A stretch of DNA of 64,000 nt from Elusimicrobiota bacterium (GCA_017525905.1 JAFXSD010000024.1:185225-249224), one strand, 5' to 3'; positions 18,522 to 28,681 are shown, counted from the first letter of the stretch. Notes: generated by a model not told the origin, from the letters alone. Made by a program: numbers and translations.

Positions 18522-18568
18522 TTGCAAGAGTATCTCTAAAAATAGTAAAATATAGTGTTATTTTACTA
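18522..18568 (+). promoter_or_regulatory. Possible promoter overlapped by a 10-bp inverted repeat
   Basis: TTGCAA (18522-18527) and TAAAAT (18546-18551) are 18 bases apart. TAGTAAAATA at 18543-18552 is perfectly complementary to TATTTTACTA at 18559-18568 across a 6-base loop, so the inverted repeat covers the -10 and the expected start site. It could be an operator, or the hairpin could simply terminate the lpx operon, though no T run longer than five follows. Confidence 0.4.
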
Positions 18569-18609
18569 TACAATTTTTATATATTTGACAAACAAAAAAA
18601 GAGAAATAA

Positions 18610-18966
18610 ATGAAAAAAACAGTATTGTTTTTAGTCGTTTTATGTTTGTTTTGCTTTTTCGGTATAAATAAAGTTTATTCCGAAGATTTATCTGTTTCTC
18701 AAAGAATTGAAAGAGAAAATGATAATTTTATGCGAAATGAGAAAGTCGTAAAAATTACAAAATACACAAAATCCGGATGGAATTCTTTTAAAAAATGGTT
18801 AGGTAATCTGCCAGGAATAAGGAATTATAATAATTCCGTTTATTCAAGTAAACAATATAAAACCGCAAAGAACGATATGGGAAATGGGAATAATTCTTAT
18901 CTTCAAAAAAACAGTGCCAATACAAGTCTGCTTAAAGAAGATAAAAAAAATTGGGATAATTTATAA
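18610..18966 (+). CDS. Small secreted protein of unknown function
   Basis: A 118-residue protein with a clear signal peptide (MKK, a hydrophobic stretch to about residue 20, cleavage probably after NKVYS). The mature part is hydrophilic, rich in Lys, Asn and Ser, with a small aromatic patch (SGWNSFKKWLGNLPGIRNYNN) and no cysteines. I recognise no family. The next gene, a peptide-binding lipoprotein, starts 8 bases after the stop, so the two are probably co-transcribed. AAAAAGAGAAATAA before the ATG is a plausible ribosome site. Confidence 0.7.
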   Translation: MKKTVLFLVVLCLFCFFGINKVYSEDLSVSQRIERENDNFMRNEKVVKITKYTKSGWNSFKKWLGNLPGIRNYNNSVYSSKQYKTAKNDMGNGNNSYLQKNSANTSLLKEDKKNWDNL

Positions 18967-18974
18967 GAAATAAA

Positions 18975-20591
18975 ATGAAATTAAAAAAATTTGTTTTAAT
19001 TATGTTTTGTGCGATTGCTTTATTTTCTTGTGACAAACAAAATGAAAATATTGTTAATGTCGCAGATGAAGATTCGCAAGATATGTATGTAATGTCTTCC
19101 ATAGGAGATGCTATATATCTTAATCCTATTTTAGCGTCGGATTCTGCATCTTCTTCGGTAAATGCATATATATATAACGGCCTGTTAAAATATGACAAAA
19201 ATTTAAATTTAATTTGTGATTTGGCAGAAAGTTATAATGTGTCCGAAAACGGATTGGAAATAAAATTTAAATTAAAGAAAAATATATTGTGGCACGACGG
19301 CCAAAAATTTACCGTTAAAGATGTTAAATTTACTTTTGATAAACTGACAGATACCAACACAAGAACTCCGTTTTCCTCCGATTACTTAATGGTAAAAGAA
19401 TTTAAAATAATAGATGATTATTCTTTTAGTGTTACCTATGAACAACCGTTTGCTCCTATACTTGAAAGTTGGTGTATAGGTATAATACCGGAACATATCT
19501 ATAAAAATGAAGATATAAATACTTCGCAATATAACAGGAATCCGGTAGGAACAGGTCCATATAAATTTAAAAAATGGGTTACGGATCAAAAAATAGTATT
19601 GGAAGCAAATCCCGATTATTATGAAGGAACACCGAAGATAAAAGCTTGTTTGTTTAGAGTGATACCTGATCAATCCGTTCAGTTTTTGGAATTAAGAACG
19701 GAAACAATAGATGAGTTATCTCTTACTCCGGATCAATGGAATGCGTATGATACTTTTTTCAAAAGTTATACAAAATATCGTTATCCGGCATTTAGTTTTA
19801 CTTTCTTGGGTTTTAATTTGGAAAAAGAACCGTATTCGGATATTAAATTTAGACAGGCAATAAATTTTGCCATAGATAAAAAAGATATAATAACCGGAGT
19901 ATTGTCGGGTATGGCAAAATCTGCACAGGGCATATTTCCGCCGCAATCTTGGGCTTATAAGGAAATAGAACCTTACGAATACAATCCTCAAAAAGCTTTA
20001 GAACTTTTAAATTCAATCGGTTTTGATAAATCTTCAAATGGAACTTTGTTGTATAAAGGTAGAAATTTTGAAATGACTATAATTACAAATCAAGGAAATA
20101 AAACAAGAGAATTAACGGCACAAATTATTCAAGAACAATTAAAAAAAATAGGACTTCAAGTCAATATAAGGATTTTGGAATGGAGTACTTTTTTAAATCA
20201 GTATGTCAATAAAAAAAATTTTGATGCTCTTATATTAGGTTGGAACACAGCTATAGATCCGGATCAGTTTTCTTTGTGGCATTCTTCTCAATGCCAACCC
20301 GGACAATATAATTTCATGTCTTACAAAAATAAAGATGTTGATAAACTATTGATAAAAGCAAGAACAACTTTTAATAAAGAAAAAAGAAAAGAGTATTATT
20401 ATAAAATACAAGATATTATGAGAGAAGATCCTCCGTGTATATTTTTATATTATCCGGAAAATCTTGTTTGTGTTCATAAAAGATTTCAAAATGTTGAACT
20501 TGCTCCGGCCGGAATAGGATGGAATTTTTACGAATGGTTTGTAAATGATAGAGATATAAAATACAAGAATGCAAAGATTTTAGTTCAATAA
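18975..20591 (+). CDS. Oligopeptide ABC transporter substrate-binding lipoprotein (SBP family 5)
   Basis: A 538-residue solute-binding protein of the DppA/OppA type. A lipoprotein signal ends in the lipobox LFSC with the modified Cys at about residue 19. Family 5 hallmarks follow: LNPILASDSASSSV near the start, YNGLLKYDKNLNLICDLAES, and LKKNILWHDGQKFTVKDVKFTFD near residue 105. The motif NPVGTGPYKFKKW comes near 190, and FRQAINFAIDKKDI near 295. It should capture peptides or other small solutes for import. Permease and ATPase genes are not in the window; it is instead followed after 6 bases by the giant SprA-like gene. Confidence 0.93.
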   Translation: MKLKKFVLIMFCAIALFSCDKQNENIVNVADEDSQDMYVMSSIGDAIYLNPILASDSASSSVNAYIYNGLLKYDKNLNLICDLAESYNVSENGLEIKFKLKKNILWHDGQKFTVKDVKFTFDKLTDTNTRTPFSSDYLMVKEFKIIDDYSFSVTYEQPFAPILESWCIGIIPEHIYKNEDINTSQYNRNPVGTGPYKFKKWVTDQKIVLEANPDYYEGTPKIKACLFRVIPDQSVQFLELRTETIDELSLTPDQWNAYDTFFKSYTKYRYPAFSFTFLGFNLEKEPYSDIKFRQAINFAIDKKDIITGVLSGMAKSAQGIFPPQSWAYKEIEPYEYNPQKALELLNSIGFDKSSNGTLLYKGRNFEMTIITNQGNKTRELTAQIIQEQLKKIGLQVNIRILEWSTFLNQYVNKKNFDALILGWNTAIDPDQFSLWHSSQCQPGQYNFMSYKNKDVDKLLIKARTTFNKEKRKEYYYKIQDIMREDPPCIFLYYPENLVCVHKRFQNVELAPAGIGWNFYEWFVNDRDIKYKNAKILVQ

Positions 20592-20597
20592 CCAGTA

Positions 20598-23500
20598 ATG
20601 AAAAAAATATTTTTGTCGATTATTTTTTTAGTTTGTTCAATATATGTTGTTGCGGAAGAAAACTTTCCCGTAACAAGTGACACATCCGATGTTGTACCGG
20701 ATGTTATAAACAGTTCTACAACTACTGCACAGGTTAACAAATCCACCGATACAATAAATATTTCTACAAATACAGTTACAAGTTCTACAGGAACAATAAA
20801 TTTAAGCAAAGGAAAGCAAATAGTAACATCTACGGATACGGTAAATGTTTCAAGTACAACGGGAAATATTGATATAACAAAACCTCTGAAATATAAAGAA
20901 GTAAAAGCGGACAAAAATATTGAAGTTTCTTCAATGACCGTTATTCCGGATGAAAATGATTTGGGAACATATTATGCTTCGGGAGCAATTGTTGAAAAAC
21001 CGCAGAAAGATACCGATTACGATTTAAATATTCCAACAACTACGGCTCTCGGTATTGCCGGAGATAAGGTTCTCGATAAACTTAAATTAAATAAATCAAC
21101 CGATACACAAACTACAGACATAAATCAATCAACAACAACAGTTACACAAAGTTCTTCTACTGCAAAAACAGAAAGTTTAGAAGATAAAAAAGATGATACA
21201 AAAGAAAAAAAAGAAGAATCTTTTGCAAAAAAAATAATGAGCAAAATACCTTTTGATTCAAAGCTTATATTGTCCGGAAGAAAAATGATAGGAATAAATT
21301 ATTCCGGAACAATTTATGATAACGAAGAGTCGGGTAAAAGAGCAAATTCATCGGATTTTTCCATGGAACAGGAATTGCAGATGAAAATAAAAGGTACTGT
21401 CGGAGACAGACTTGAATTAAATGTTGATTTTGATGATACTCAAGACGATAAAAAAGATATTTATATACTCTATAAAGGGAAGGGCAATGAATTTGTTCGA
21501 GAGGCTGCATTCGGTGATATTAATGTTGAACTTCCGAGTACGGAATTTTCGGGATATTCAAAAGAATTGTTCGGTGCAAAAGTGGATACTCAATATAAAG
21601 GTTTAAAAACAAGAGCGTTCTTTTCCAAAACAAAAGGTTATTCCGAAAGTAAACAATTTAAAGGCAGCAGTAAAATGGAAAAAAAGACTATTGCCGATAC
21701 TTCATATATAAAATATAAATATTTTTCCATTGTTAAAAACACTTCAAAAACAATAAGAAACGATACGGCAAAAGTATATTTGGACAAAATAAAAACTACC
21801 GTCAGTGACTATGTCGTAATATCTACCGCAACGGATTTGTATTATATGAGAGATTTAACCGTAGCACCATATAACGGTAATTTCATAAAACTTACCGCCG
21901 GAACAGATTACACAATAGATTACAATACCGGAATAATTACATTTAAAAATACATTATCAAGTCAATATGTCGTAGCTATAGATTATCAGTATACCGACGG
22001 AACTTGGTTGTCTGATGAAACGGCCGGTAACCCTCAGATAATCAAAGATACAAATAATACCGATGCATTGTCTACGGAAGTACATACTTTTTATAGTTTA
22101 GGCAATTATCAAATTACAAAATATAACGGTAGAGACAATTTTATTTTGGAAGTGAGAGATTTAAATGATACCGTTCCCGCGATAATAGAAGGGGGAAAAC
22201 CTGTTCCGAAATTTCCTAATATAGACGGTTATGCATCAAATATTATTGTTGATTATGAAAACGGAGTTTTTAATTTACAACCCATAACCGGCAAACCGTT
22301 GCACGATGATTTATACACAACAAACACACATAAATATAACTTTGTTGCGCAATATGAATATAAAGTTAAAATTTTTAATTTGAGAGCCGATATAGTTCCG
22401 ATGTCTGAAAAAGTTGTTGCAAACGGCAAAACTTTAAAAATTAATGAAGATTATATGTTGGATTATGATGTCGGTATATTAACAATTTTAAAAGACGAAT
22501 ATATTACAAATGATACCGTTATAGATGTTTCTTATGATTATTCTCCGTTAGGCGGATCGTCTGCAGGTTCTACATTAGTCGGAGTAAGATCTCAATACGA
22601 TTTTACGGATAACATTTCATTGGGCGGAAGTTTTATTTATGAGTTTGCTGCAGAAGATACGGAACTGCCGGATATTTATTCCACTCCCGCAAGCACACTT
22701 GTAGGTGAAGTTGATGCAAAAGTAAAAAATGTAAAAATAACGGACAATTTAAGAATATCGGCGTCGGGAGAATACGCACTGAGTAAATATGTTCAAAATA
22801 CAACGGGTAAGGCAATTATAGAATCTATGGAAAGTGCAAAACAAGACGACAGTTTTTCTTTGATAGACGATAACTGGTTATATGCTTCAACACCTAACGG
22901 AATATATGCAAAATATGATACAAATGCAATAACCTGGAGAAATTACGATATAGAAAAAAAAGAAATAGATAAAAATCTTGAAATAGTGTCCGGTGAAAAA
23001 CAGCAGGTTATGGATATAAATTATAATTTTCTTAATTGCGATTATGCGTCTGTCTGTCAAATTGTTTCGGCATCAGGATATGATTTTTCAAAAAAATTAT
23101 ATTTGGAAATTTGGATAAAAGCAAATTTTGCACAAGTAAAAGTAAGACTTGATTTAGCTTCTGCAATAAACGAAGATTCCGATCAAAATTATCAGTTGGA
23201 TACGGAAGATAAAAACGGTGACGGAATAATCAGTCCGTGGGAAGATATCGGTAGAGATTTTACGAATAAAACCGCTGCTTACGGTATTTCAAAAATAGGT
23301 GCCAATAACGGTAGACTTGATACTGAAGATTTGAATGGTAACAACAGATTGGATATGTATGAAGCGGATTTATCGAAATTCAATTTGGAAGAATATGCCG
23401 ATATTTCAAAAACTTCGTGGCAAAGAATACAAATACCTTTGGATATTACAACTGATGCCGACAAAGAAAAATGGAAAAACATAAGAATTGCGAGATTAAC

Positions 23501-26150
23501 TATTAACGGATCAGGTTATACCGGAAAAATTACCGTAGGTAAAATATCCGTTGTGGGAAACAAATGGACGAAAGAGCAAAATAATTCTTTAAGTGAAAGT
23601 GAAATATTTTCTATAGGAAGAGATAATCCCCGGTATGTTTCTCTTTTAACAAATTCTTACTACAGAGATTTATATGATGTTGACAGTGATTCCAAAAGAG
23701 ACGAACAAGCACTTGCAATAACTTATGAATCTAATACAAGTTCCGATACTTTTTTTGCCAAAGCTACATATAGTTCCGGTTTTGATATGTCTAATTACGA
23801 TAAATTCAAATTCTTTTTATACATAGCAAGTACTACGGCTTCCGGTTCCGAAGGAAGTAACTTCATAATGAGAGCCGGTGGTGATGAATATAATTATTAT
23901 CAATACTCTATCCCTATGTCAGCTATAACACAACAGAAGTGGAATGTAATAGAAATTAAACAAACCGGTTACGGGGCAACGTCGGCTTGGGCGACAGATA
24001 ATCCCAATGCTACAATTACTAAAGTGGGAGAACCGAGTTTACAAAAAATTGCTTTTATAGAAACGGGTGTTCAGACCAACGGTGCAGATACCGGTGAAAT
24101 TTGGGTGAACGAAATTCATGTTACCGATGTTAAAAGTAAAGACGGCAATGCCTGGAAAGCGGATTTAAATATTGATTGGGACGGAAAAGGTAAAATAGGT
24201 GGTTTAAATATTGATTTACACAGAAAAAGTATAGATAAAGATTTTGAAACTTTTGCTCCCGGAACTTACGACAGAGATTTTCTCGAAGATTCGGCAAACA
24301 TTACTTTCAAAGGTATTGAAATTGCAGGTACACAAGTTTTACCTATTAATGCTTCTTTAATAAAAACAAAAACAGTTACTCCTTTAGCATTACAAAATAC
24401 ATCAGATCAAGTTTCCGTTTTGGATGAGGGAAAAATTGTTTCATATACAGGCAGAGTTAATACCGTTTTATCGGCAGGAACCGATTTGCCGAAAGTTACC
24501 GTTGAATATACAAGATTTATAAAAGATACGGAAAACATCGAAAGACTTGAAGATAAAGAAACAATTTCCGCAAATATGGTTTATTTAAATCCTATAGATT
24601 TTGATTTATTACCTACAAGTATTGTAGCTGATTACAAAATAAGTAATTCCGCATATAAAGTTTATCCTACGGAAAAAATTGAGGACACAAATGCATTTCT
24701 TGATTTGGATACAATGAGAAAATATATGGAAGTTGAAGATTTCTTAACAATGGAAAAAACGGAAACTTGGGGATTAAAAACTCCTTTTTCTTTCTTTGAT
24801 AAGGTTATTTTCTCTCCTGCTTATGTTATTACAAGAGTTAATGAAAAAAACAAAGAATATTTTAAAAATGAAGAAATTTTTTATGATAAATCGTTAAATC
24901 AAGATGTTGGAGCAAGCTTAAATTTTAAAGTGGCAAAGTGGTTTCAACCGAATCTGTTGTACAGTTTAAATACAATTGAAACTTATGATTTAACTTACAG
25001 CAGTACATCTGCAATAAAAGTATATCCCGGTGAGAAAAAAGCTATAGACAGGGTAGGGACAACAGAATTTACTTGGAACTTACAAGCAAAGGATATATTT
25101 AATACAAAATATCTAAAAAGTTTAACATTTACAACTTCTTATAGAATGCAAGATTCCGATTCTTATACAAATGTTGAAAAAGGATTCTCTTCCGTAGGTT
25201 TTGCTGCCGATAAATTGTGGATAAGAGATAATCATTTAAAAGAAATACAACCTGTTTATTCTACTTCTTCTTATACCGTAAAAACAATTTTAAAAAGAGA
25301 CGACAGAAGAGTTATCGGAAGATATAATCCTTTTGAAGCTTTTGATTTAAAAGGAAAACTGTTACCAATAAAAACGATGACTATGAGTTTTACTTTTACC
25401 GATGGAGAAGAAGAGTCTTATAATACCGGAACAACAAAAAAATCTTATACAAAAACTTGGCCGGATGTTCTTATAGGTATAAGCAGATTTGAAAAATTAT
25501 TCGGAAAAAGTTGGATGAGTGATACACAACTTAACTTAAAATATAATAAGAAGACTAGTGTTGTATCCGGAGTATCTTACGGGGACAGTATTATGCTCGG
25601 AGGAGATTATAAGTTAAAAATTATGAAAAGATATGATTTGTTATTATCTGCCGATGTAACAAAAACACAAGAATTTGATACCGAGCAAGATGTCCTTAAA
25701 CTGGAAGGGAAAATTACGAATTGGGCTGTTCAAATTGCTACAAATATAAAACAATGGAGATTTAGTTTAAGATATGACAATTCTCAAAATTGGAGCAAAA
25801 ATTCTAAAGGAAAACTTGCAACACAAGTTTTCTCGAATGCAATAAACGGACAGGCAACATCCGATTTGATTTTCCCTACGGGTATAAAACTTCCTTTAAT
25901 AGGGAATATACCTTTAAAAAACAGGTTATTATTTGAATCAAATGTATTCTACAATACACAAAGTTCGGCAGTTGATGTTGAAGCAGCAAATTACCAAAAT
26001 TTCGGTTTGAAATTGTCGGCTGATTACGAAATATCTAAAAATTTCAGATTTGCTTTGGGAACAAATTTTTCAAGATTTTTATATACCTATGTTCCGGAAC
26101 AAAATTATACAAACATAGAACTTTCAAGTAAGTTGACAATACAATTCTAA
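20598..26150 (+). CDS. Giant SprA-like outer-membrane protein
   Basis: An 1850-residue exported protein. The signal peptide (about 1-20) is followed by a Ser/Thr-rich linker (about 25-210). From about 227 the sequence resembles SprA/Sov, the large barrel translocon of Bacteroidota type IX secretion: KIKGTVGDRLELNVDFDD, then AAFGDINVELPSTEFSGYS and LFGAKVDTQYKGLKTRAFFSK near 325-345, and the IWVNEIHVTDV motif near 1167. Two EF-hand-like loops occur at 871-882 (DKNGDGIISPWE) and 911-922 (DLNGNNRLDMYE). The C-terminal 500 residues are beta-strand-rich and end in a hydrophobic strand TIQF, like a barrel. It is shorter than most SprA proteins (about 2,300 or more). The assignment is by motif only; no PorV, GldK, GldL, GldM or GldN gene is nearby. 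Confidence 0.75.
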   Translation: MKKIFLSIIFLVCSIYVVAEENFPVTSDTSDVVPDVINSSTTTAQVNKSTDTINISTNTVTSSTGTINLSKGKQIVTSTDTVNVSSTTGNIDITKPLKYKEVKADKNIEVSSMTVIPDENDLGTYYASGAIVEKPQKDTDYDLNIPTTTALGIAGDKVLDKLKLNKSTDTQTTDINQSTTTVTQSSSTAKTESLEDKKDDTKEKKEESFAKKIMSKIPFDSKLILSGRKMIGINYSGTIYDNEESGKRANSSDFSMEQELQMKIKGTVGDRLELNVDFDDTQDDKKDIYILYKGKGNEFVREAAFGDINVELPSTEFSGYSKELFGAKVDTQYKGLKTRAFFSKTKGYSESKQFKGSSKMEKKTIADTSYIKYKYFSIVKNTSKTIRNDTAKVYLDKIKTTVSDYVVISTATDLYYMRDLTVAPYNGNFIKLTAGTDYTIDYNTGIITFKNTLSSQYVVAIDYQYTDGTWLSDETAGNPQIIKDTNNTDALSTEVHTFYSLGNYQITKYNGRDNFILEVRDLNDTVPAIIEGGKPVPKFPNIDGYASNIIVDYENGVFNLQPITGKPLHDDLYTTNTHKYNFVAQYEYKVKIFNLRADIVPMSEKVVANGKTLKINEDYMLDYDVGILTILKDEYITNDTVIDVSYDYSPLGGSSAGSTLVGVRSQYDFTDNISLGGSFIYEFAAEDTELPDIYSTPASTLVGEVDAKVKNVKITDNLRISASGEYALSKYVQNTTGKAIIESMESAKQDDSFSLIDDNWLYASTPNGIYAKYDTNAITWRNYDIEKKEIDKNLEIVSGEKQQVMDINYNFLNCDYASVCQIVSASGYDFSKKLYLEIWIKANFAQVKVRLDLASAINEDSDQNYQLDTEDKNGDGIISPWEDIGRDFTNKTAAYGISKIGANNGRLDTEDLNGNNRLDMYEADLSKFNLEEYADISKTSWQRIQIPLDITTDADKEKWKNIRIARLTINGSGYTGKITVGKISVVGNKWTKEQNNSLSESEIFSIGRDNPRYVSLLTNSYYRDLYDVDSDSKRDEQALAITYESNTSSDTFFAKATYSSGFDMSNYDKFKFFLYIASTTASGSEGSNFIMRAGGDEYNYYQYSIPMSAITQQKWNVIEIKQTGYGATSAWATDNPNATITKVGEPSLQKIAFIETGVQTNGADTGEIWVNEIHVTDVKSKDGNAWKADLNIDWDGKGKIGGLNIDLHRKSIDKDFETFAPGTYDRDFLEDSANITFKGIEIAGTQVLPINASLIKTKTVTPLALQNTSDQVSVLDEGKIVSYTGRVNTVLSAGTDLPKVTVEYTRFIKDTENIERLEDKETISANMVYLNPIDFDLLPTSIVADYKISNSAYKVYPTEKIEDTNAFLDLDTMRKYMEVEDFLTMEKTETWGLKTPFSFFDKVIFSPAYVITRVNEKNKEYFKNEEIFYDKSLNQDVGASLNFKVAKWFQPNLLYSLNTIETYDLTYSSTSAIKVYPGEKKAIDRVGTTEFTWNLQAKDIFNTKYLKSLTFTTSYRMQDSDSYTNVEKGFSSVGFAADKLWIRDNHLKEIQPVYSTSSYTVKTILKRDDRRVIGRYNPFEAFDLKGKLLPIKTMTMSFTFTDGEEESYNTGTTKKSYTKTWPDVLIGISRFEKLFGKSWMSDTQLNLKYNKKTSVVSGVSYGDSIMLGGDYKLKIMKRYDLLLSADVTKTQEFDTEQDVLKLEGKITNWAVQIATNIKQWRFSLRYDNSQNWSKNSKGKLATQVFSNAINGQATSDLIFPTGIKLPLIGNIPLKNRLLFESNVFYNTQSSAVDVEAANYQNFGLKLSADYEISKNFRFALGTNFSRFLYTYVPEQNYTNIELSSKLTIQF

Positions 26151-26151
26151 T

Positions 26152-26871
26152 ATGAAAAAAATTTTAAATTTTATAATATCAATAATATTTCCGAGAACAT
26201 GCTCACTTTGCGGGACAACATTAAATTTTTCATCTAAACAAAATATTTGCAATAAATGTTTGGAAAAAATTCCGAAATTGGAAGGGTTAATATGTCATAA
26301 ATGTTCTCTGCCGTTACCTGATGGCGGGGCAACTTGCTCTGATTGTAAAAGCAATAAAGATATTTATTTTGAAGTTTTAAAATCTCCTTATACGTATTCA
26401 ACTCAAATGAAAAAGTTAATAAAAAATCTAAAATATTCAAGAAAAACTTTTTTGGCAAAAGATTTGTCTTTACCGTTGGCGGAATTTATAAAAAAAGAAA
26501 ATATAGATAAAGAGGTAGATGTTGTCGTTCCCGTTCCGATGCATTGGTTTAAAAAGTGGAAAAGGGGATATAATCAGGCAGAAATTCTTGCGACTGGTGT
26601 TGCACAAATTATAAATAAACCTATGTATAATGCTTTGGTAAGAACAAAATATACCAAACCGCAATTTAATCTTAAAAAACAAGAAAGACATGAAAATTTG
26701 GAAAGTATGTTTGATATAAACAAAAAATATGTTGATATTATAAAAGGTAAAAAAATTCTTTTGATAGATGATATTGCAACTACATGCTCTACCGCAAATC
26801 AATGTGCAAAAGTTTTGAAAAGTTTAAGATGTAAAATTGTTGTTGTAACTCTTGCGAGAGCAGCATTCTAA
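26152..26871 (+). CDS. comFC: ComF family phosphoribosyltransferase-like protein
   Basis: A 239-residue double zinc-ribbon plus phosphoribosyltransferase-fold protein. Cysteine pairs CSLCG, CNKC, CHKC and CSDC lie within residues 19-65. The PRPP-binding loop motif ILLIDDIATTCST is near residue 202, and VVVPVPMHWFKKWKRGYNQAEILA near 123 is typical of ComFC/GntX. ComFC is needed for DNA uptake in competent bacteria, although many carriers are not known to be competent. Its 3' end overlaps the convergent surE gene by 48 bases. Confidence 0.93.
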   Translation: MKKILNFIISIIFPRTCSLCGTTLNFSSKQNICNKCLEKIPKLEGLICHKCSLPLPDGGATCSDCKSNKDIYFEVLKSPYTYSTQMKKLIKNLKYSRKTFLAKDLSLPLAEFIKKENIDKEVDVVVPVPMHWFKKWKRGYNQAEILATGVAQIINKPMYNALVRTKYTKPQFNLKKQERHENLESMFDINKKYVDIIKGKKILLIDDIATTCSTANQCAKVLKSLRCKIVVVTLARAAF

Positions 26872-27603
26872 AAATTTGTATTTTTTTATTTTTGAAAAAC
26901 TTGTTTGGTCCAGTTCCAACGGAGTAATTGAAATAAAACCTTGTTCTATGGCATCAATATCGGAATTTTTGTTTTTTTTGCCGGATATAAATCTGCCTGC
27001 AAGTTTATAATATGTTCCTTTTTTTGTTTTCTTTTCCACGATTGTTTCATCGTAACATCTTATACCTAACGGAACAACTTTTATTCCTTTATAGTTTGGG
27101 GGAATATTTATATTTAAACAGAGTGCCGGTCTGCCTTTCTTTTCTTTTTTTAAAACTTCTTTTGCTATTTTTAGTGCAGCTTTTGCAACTTGATTATAAC
27201 AAGGGTTTGTTTCATCACTTGCAGAAACAGACATTGATGGTATTCCCAAATATGCTCCTTCCCGAGCAGAAGCAACAGTTCCGGAATAAACAACATCTTG
27301 TGCAAGGTTTGCGCATGTGTTTATTCCTGATACAACCAAATCTATTTTATCTTTGAAAAAAGAATACAATGCATATTTCACACAGTCTGCGGGAGTTCCA
27401 CCCACAAGAGCATAAATATTGTGCCTTATTTTTTCAAGTTTTAAATATTTTTTTAAATGTATTGAATGGCTTGTACCGGACATTTCATGTTTTGGAACGA
27501 TAACATAAATATTTGCGAAAGAAGATAACTCTTTCATTAAAGGTTTTAGTCCTGGACCGTTTATTCCGTCATCGTTAGATATCAAAATATTATATTTTTT
27601 CAT
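26824..27603 (-). CDS. surE: 5'/3'-nucleotidase SurE
   Basis: Metal-dependent phosphatase acting on nucleoside monophosphates. The N-terminal ISNDDGINGPGLKPL motif supplies the metal-binding Asp pair. VSGINTCANLAQDVVYSGTVASAREGA near residue 90-117 is the family core with the metal-ligand Asn. Length 259 is normal. It is the last gene of the minus-strand cell-wall cluster, overlapping murG by 14 bases, and converges on comFC. Confidence 0.96.
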   Translation of the reverse strand: MKKYNILISNDDGINGPGLKPLMKELSSFANIYVIVPKHEMSGTSHSIHLKKYLKLEKIRHNIYALVGGTPADCVKYALYSFFKDKIDLVVSGINTCANLAQDVVYSGTVASAREGAYLGIPSMSVSASDETNPCYNQVAKAALKIAKEVLKKEKKGRPALCLNINIPPNYKGIKVVPLGIRCYDETIVEKKTKKGTYYKLAGRFISGKKNKNSDIDAIEQGFISITPLELDQTSFSKIKKYKFLECCSRKSYNNNFTS

Positions 27604-28681
27604 TTGTTAATTTTAAAACCTCTTCAGCCAATATTTCTTGAGGGAAATATTCCGGAGAAACGATTCTGGTAACATCTATGACATTAGATATATATTGCTC
27701 TATAAATTTTATTATTTCTTGCTCAGTAATATTTTTTTCTTCTATAACAATTCTAAAGTTTGGCACTTCCACCGATTTTGCATTGAAATATTGATGATTA
27801 TCTGTAGCATAAGGAAAAGGTATAAAAAGTGCAGGTAAATTATAGTTTTCCACTTCTTTTACGGTACCTGCTCCCGCCCTGCAAACTAACAAATCGCTGC
27901 AAGCATAAGCGTTTCCTATATCGTTCATATATTTTGTTATAAATTTTTTTGTGTTAAGTTTTTTGTATTTATTGTCTAAAGTTTCAAAATCATTGTTTCC
28001 GGTAATATGTATAAATTGTATTTTACCTTTATGTCTGTTAAACAAATATTCATTAACATTAAACATAATTTTATTTAATTTTGTTGCACCCAAACTTCCG
28101 CCGAAAACAAAAATTGTGAATATATTGGCATCAATGTTCAGCTTTTTTGCAGCTTCTGCTCTTGAAATATTAAAAATATCTTTTCTTATGGGATTTGATG
28201 TAAATATTGTTTTCTTTTTATTAAAAAACTTTTCCGAGTTTGTAAAACTTATTGCCACTTTCGTAACTATTTTCGACAACAATCTGTTTGCAAGTCCCGG
28301 GATAGAATTTTGTTCGTGAATCAATGTAGGAATTTTTTTTATTTTCGCCATAAGTAAAACGGGAAAAGATAAATATGCACCCATACCTACTGCTGCTATG
28401 GGAGAAACTTTATTCAATATCTTTTTTGCATTAGAGAGTGTTTTAATAAATTTAAACGGAAACAAAAACAGACCCGGTGATATTTTTCTGGGTGGAGCTT
28501 TAAAATCCAATATTTCATAATCATATCCGGATGTACTTACTATTTTCAAAGATACACCGTTTTTGTTGTTGTTTACTACAAAAACAGGATTATATCCCTT
28601 TTGCTTAAGTTCATAAGCAAGTGCTATTCCGGGATAAACATGTCCGCCTGTTCCACTGACAGCTATAAGTATGTTTTTCAT
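27590..28681 (-). CDS. murG: UDP-GlcNAc:lipid I N-acetylglucosaminyltransferase MurG
   Basis: Converts lipid I to lipid II on the inner face of the membrane. GTGGHVYPGIALA at residues 10-22 and the HEQNSIPGLANRLLS block near 120 are present, as are GGSLGATKLN near 190 and CRAGAGTVKE near 262 (sugar-nucleotide site). Length 363 is typical. The gene overlaps ftsW by 4 bases and surE by 14, so it is translated as part of one long transcript. Confidence 0.97.
   Translation of the reverse strand: MKNILIAVSGTGGHVYPGIALAYELKQKGYNPVFVVNNNKNGVSLKIVSTSGYDYEILDFKAPPRKISPGLFLFPFKFIKTLSNAKKILNKVSPIAAVGMGAYLSFPVLLMAKIKKIPTLIHEQNSIPGLANRLLSKIVTKVAISFTNSEKFFNKKKTIFTSNPIRKDIFNISRAEAAKKLNIDANIFTIFVFGGSLGATKLNKIMFNVNEYLFNRHKGKIQFIHITGNNDFETLDNKYKKLNTKKFITKYMNDIGNAYACSDLLVCRAGAGTVKEVENYNLPALFIPFPYATDNHQYFNAKSVEVPNFRIVIEEKNITEQEIIKFIEQYISNVIDVTRIVSPEYFPQEILAEEVLKLTNEKI

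Noticed and set aside
18367..18555. 62-codon frame after lpxI
   Set aside because: Starts inside lpxI and runs through a promoter/hairpin region; composition is that of random AT-rich DNA.
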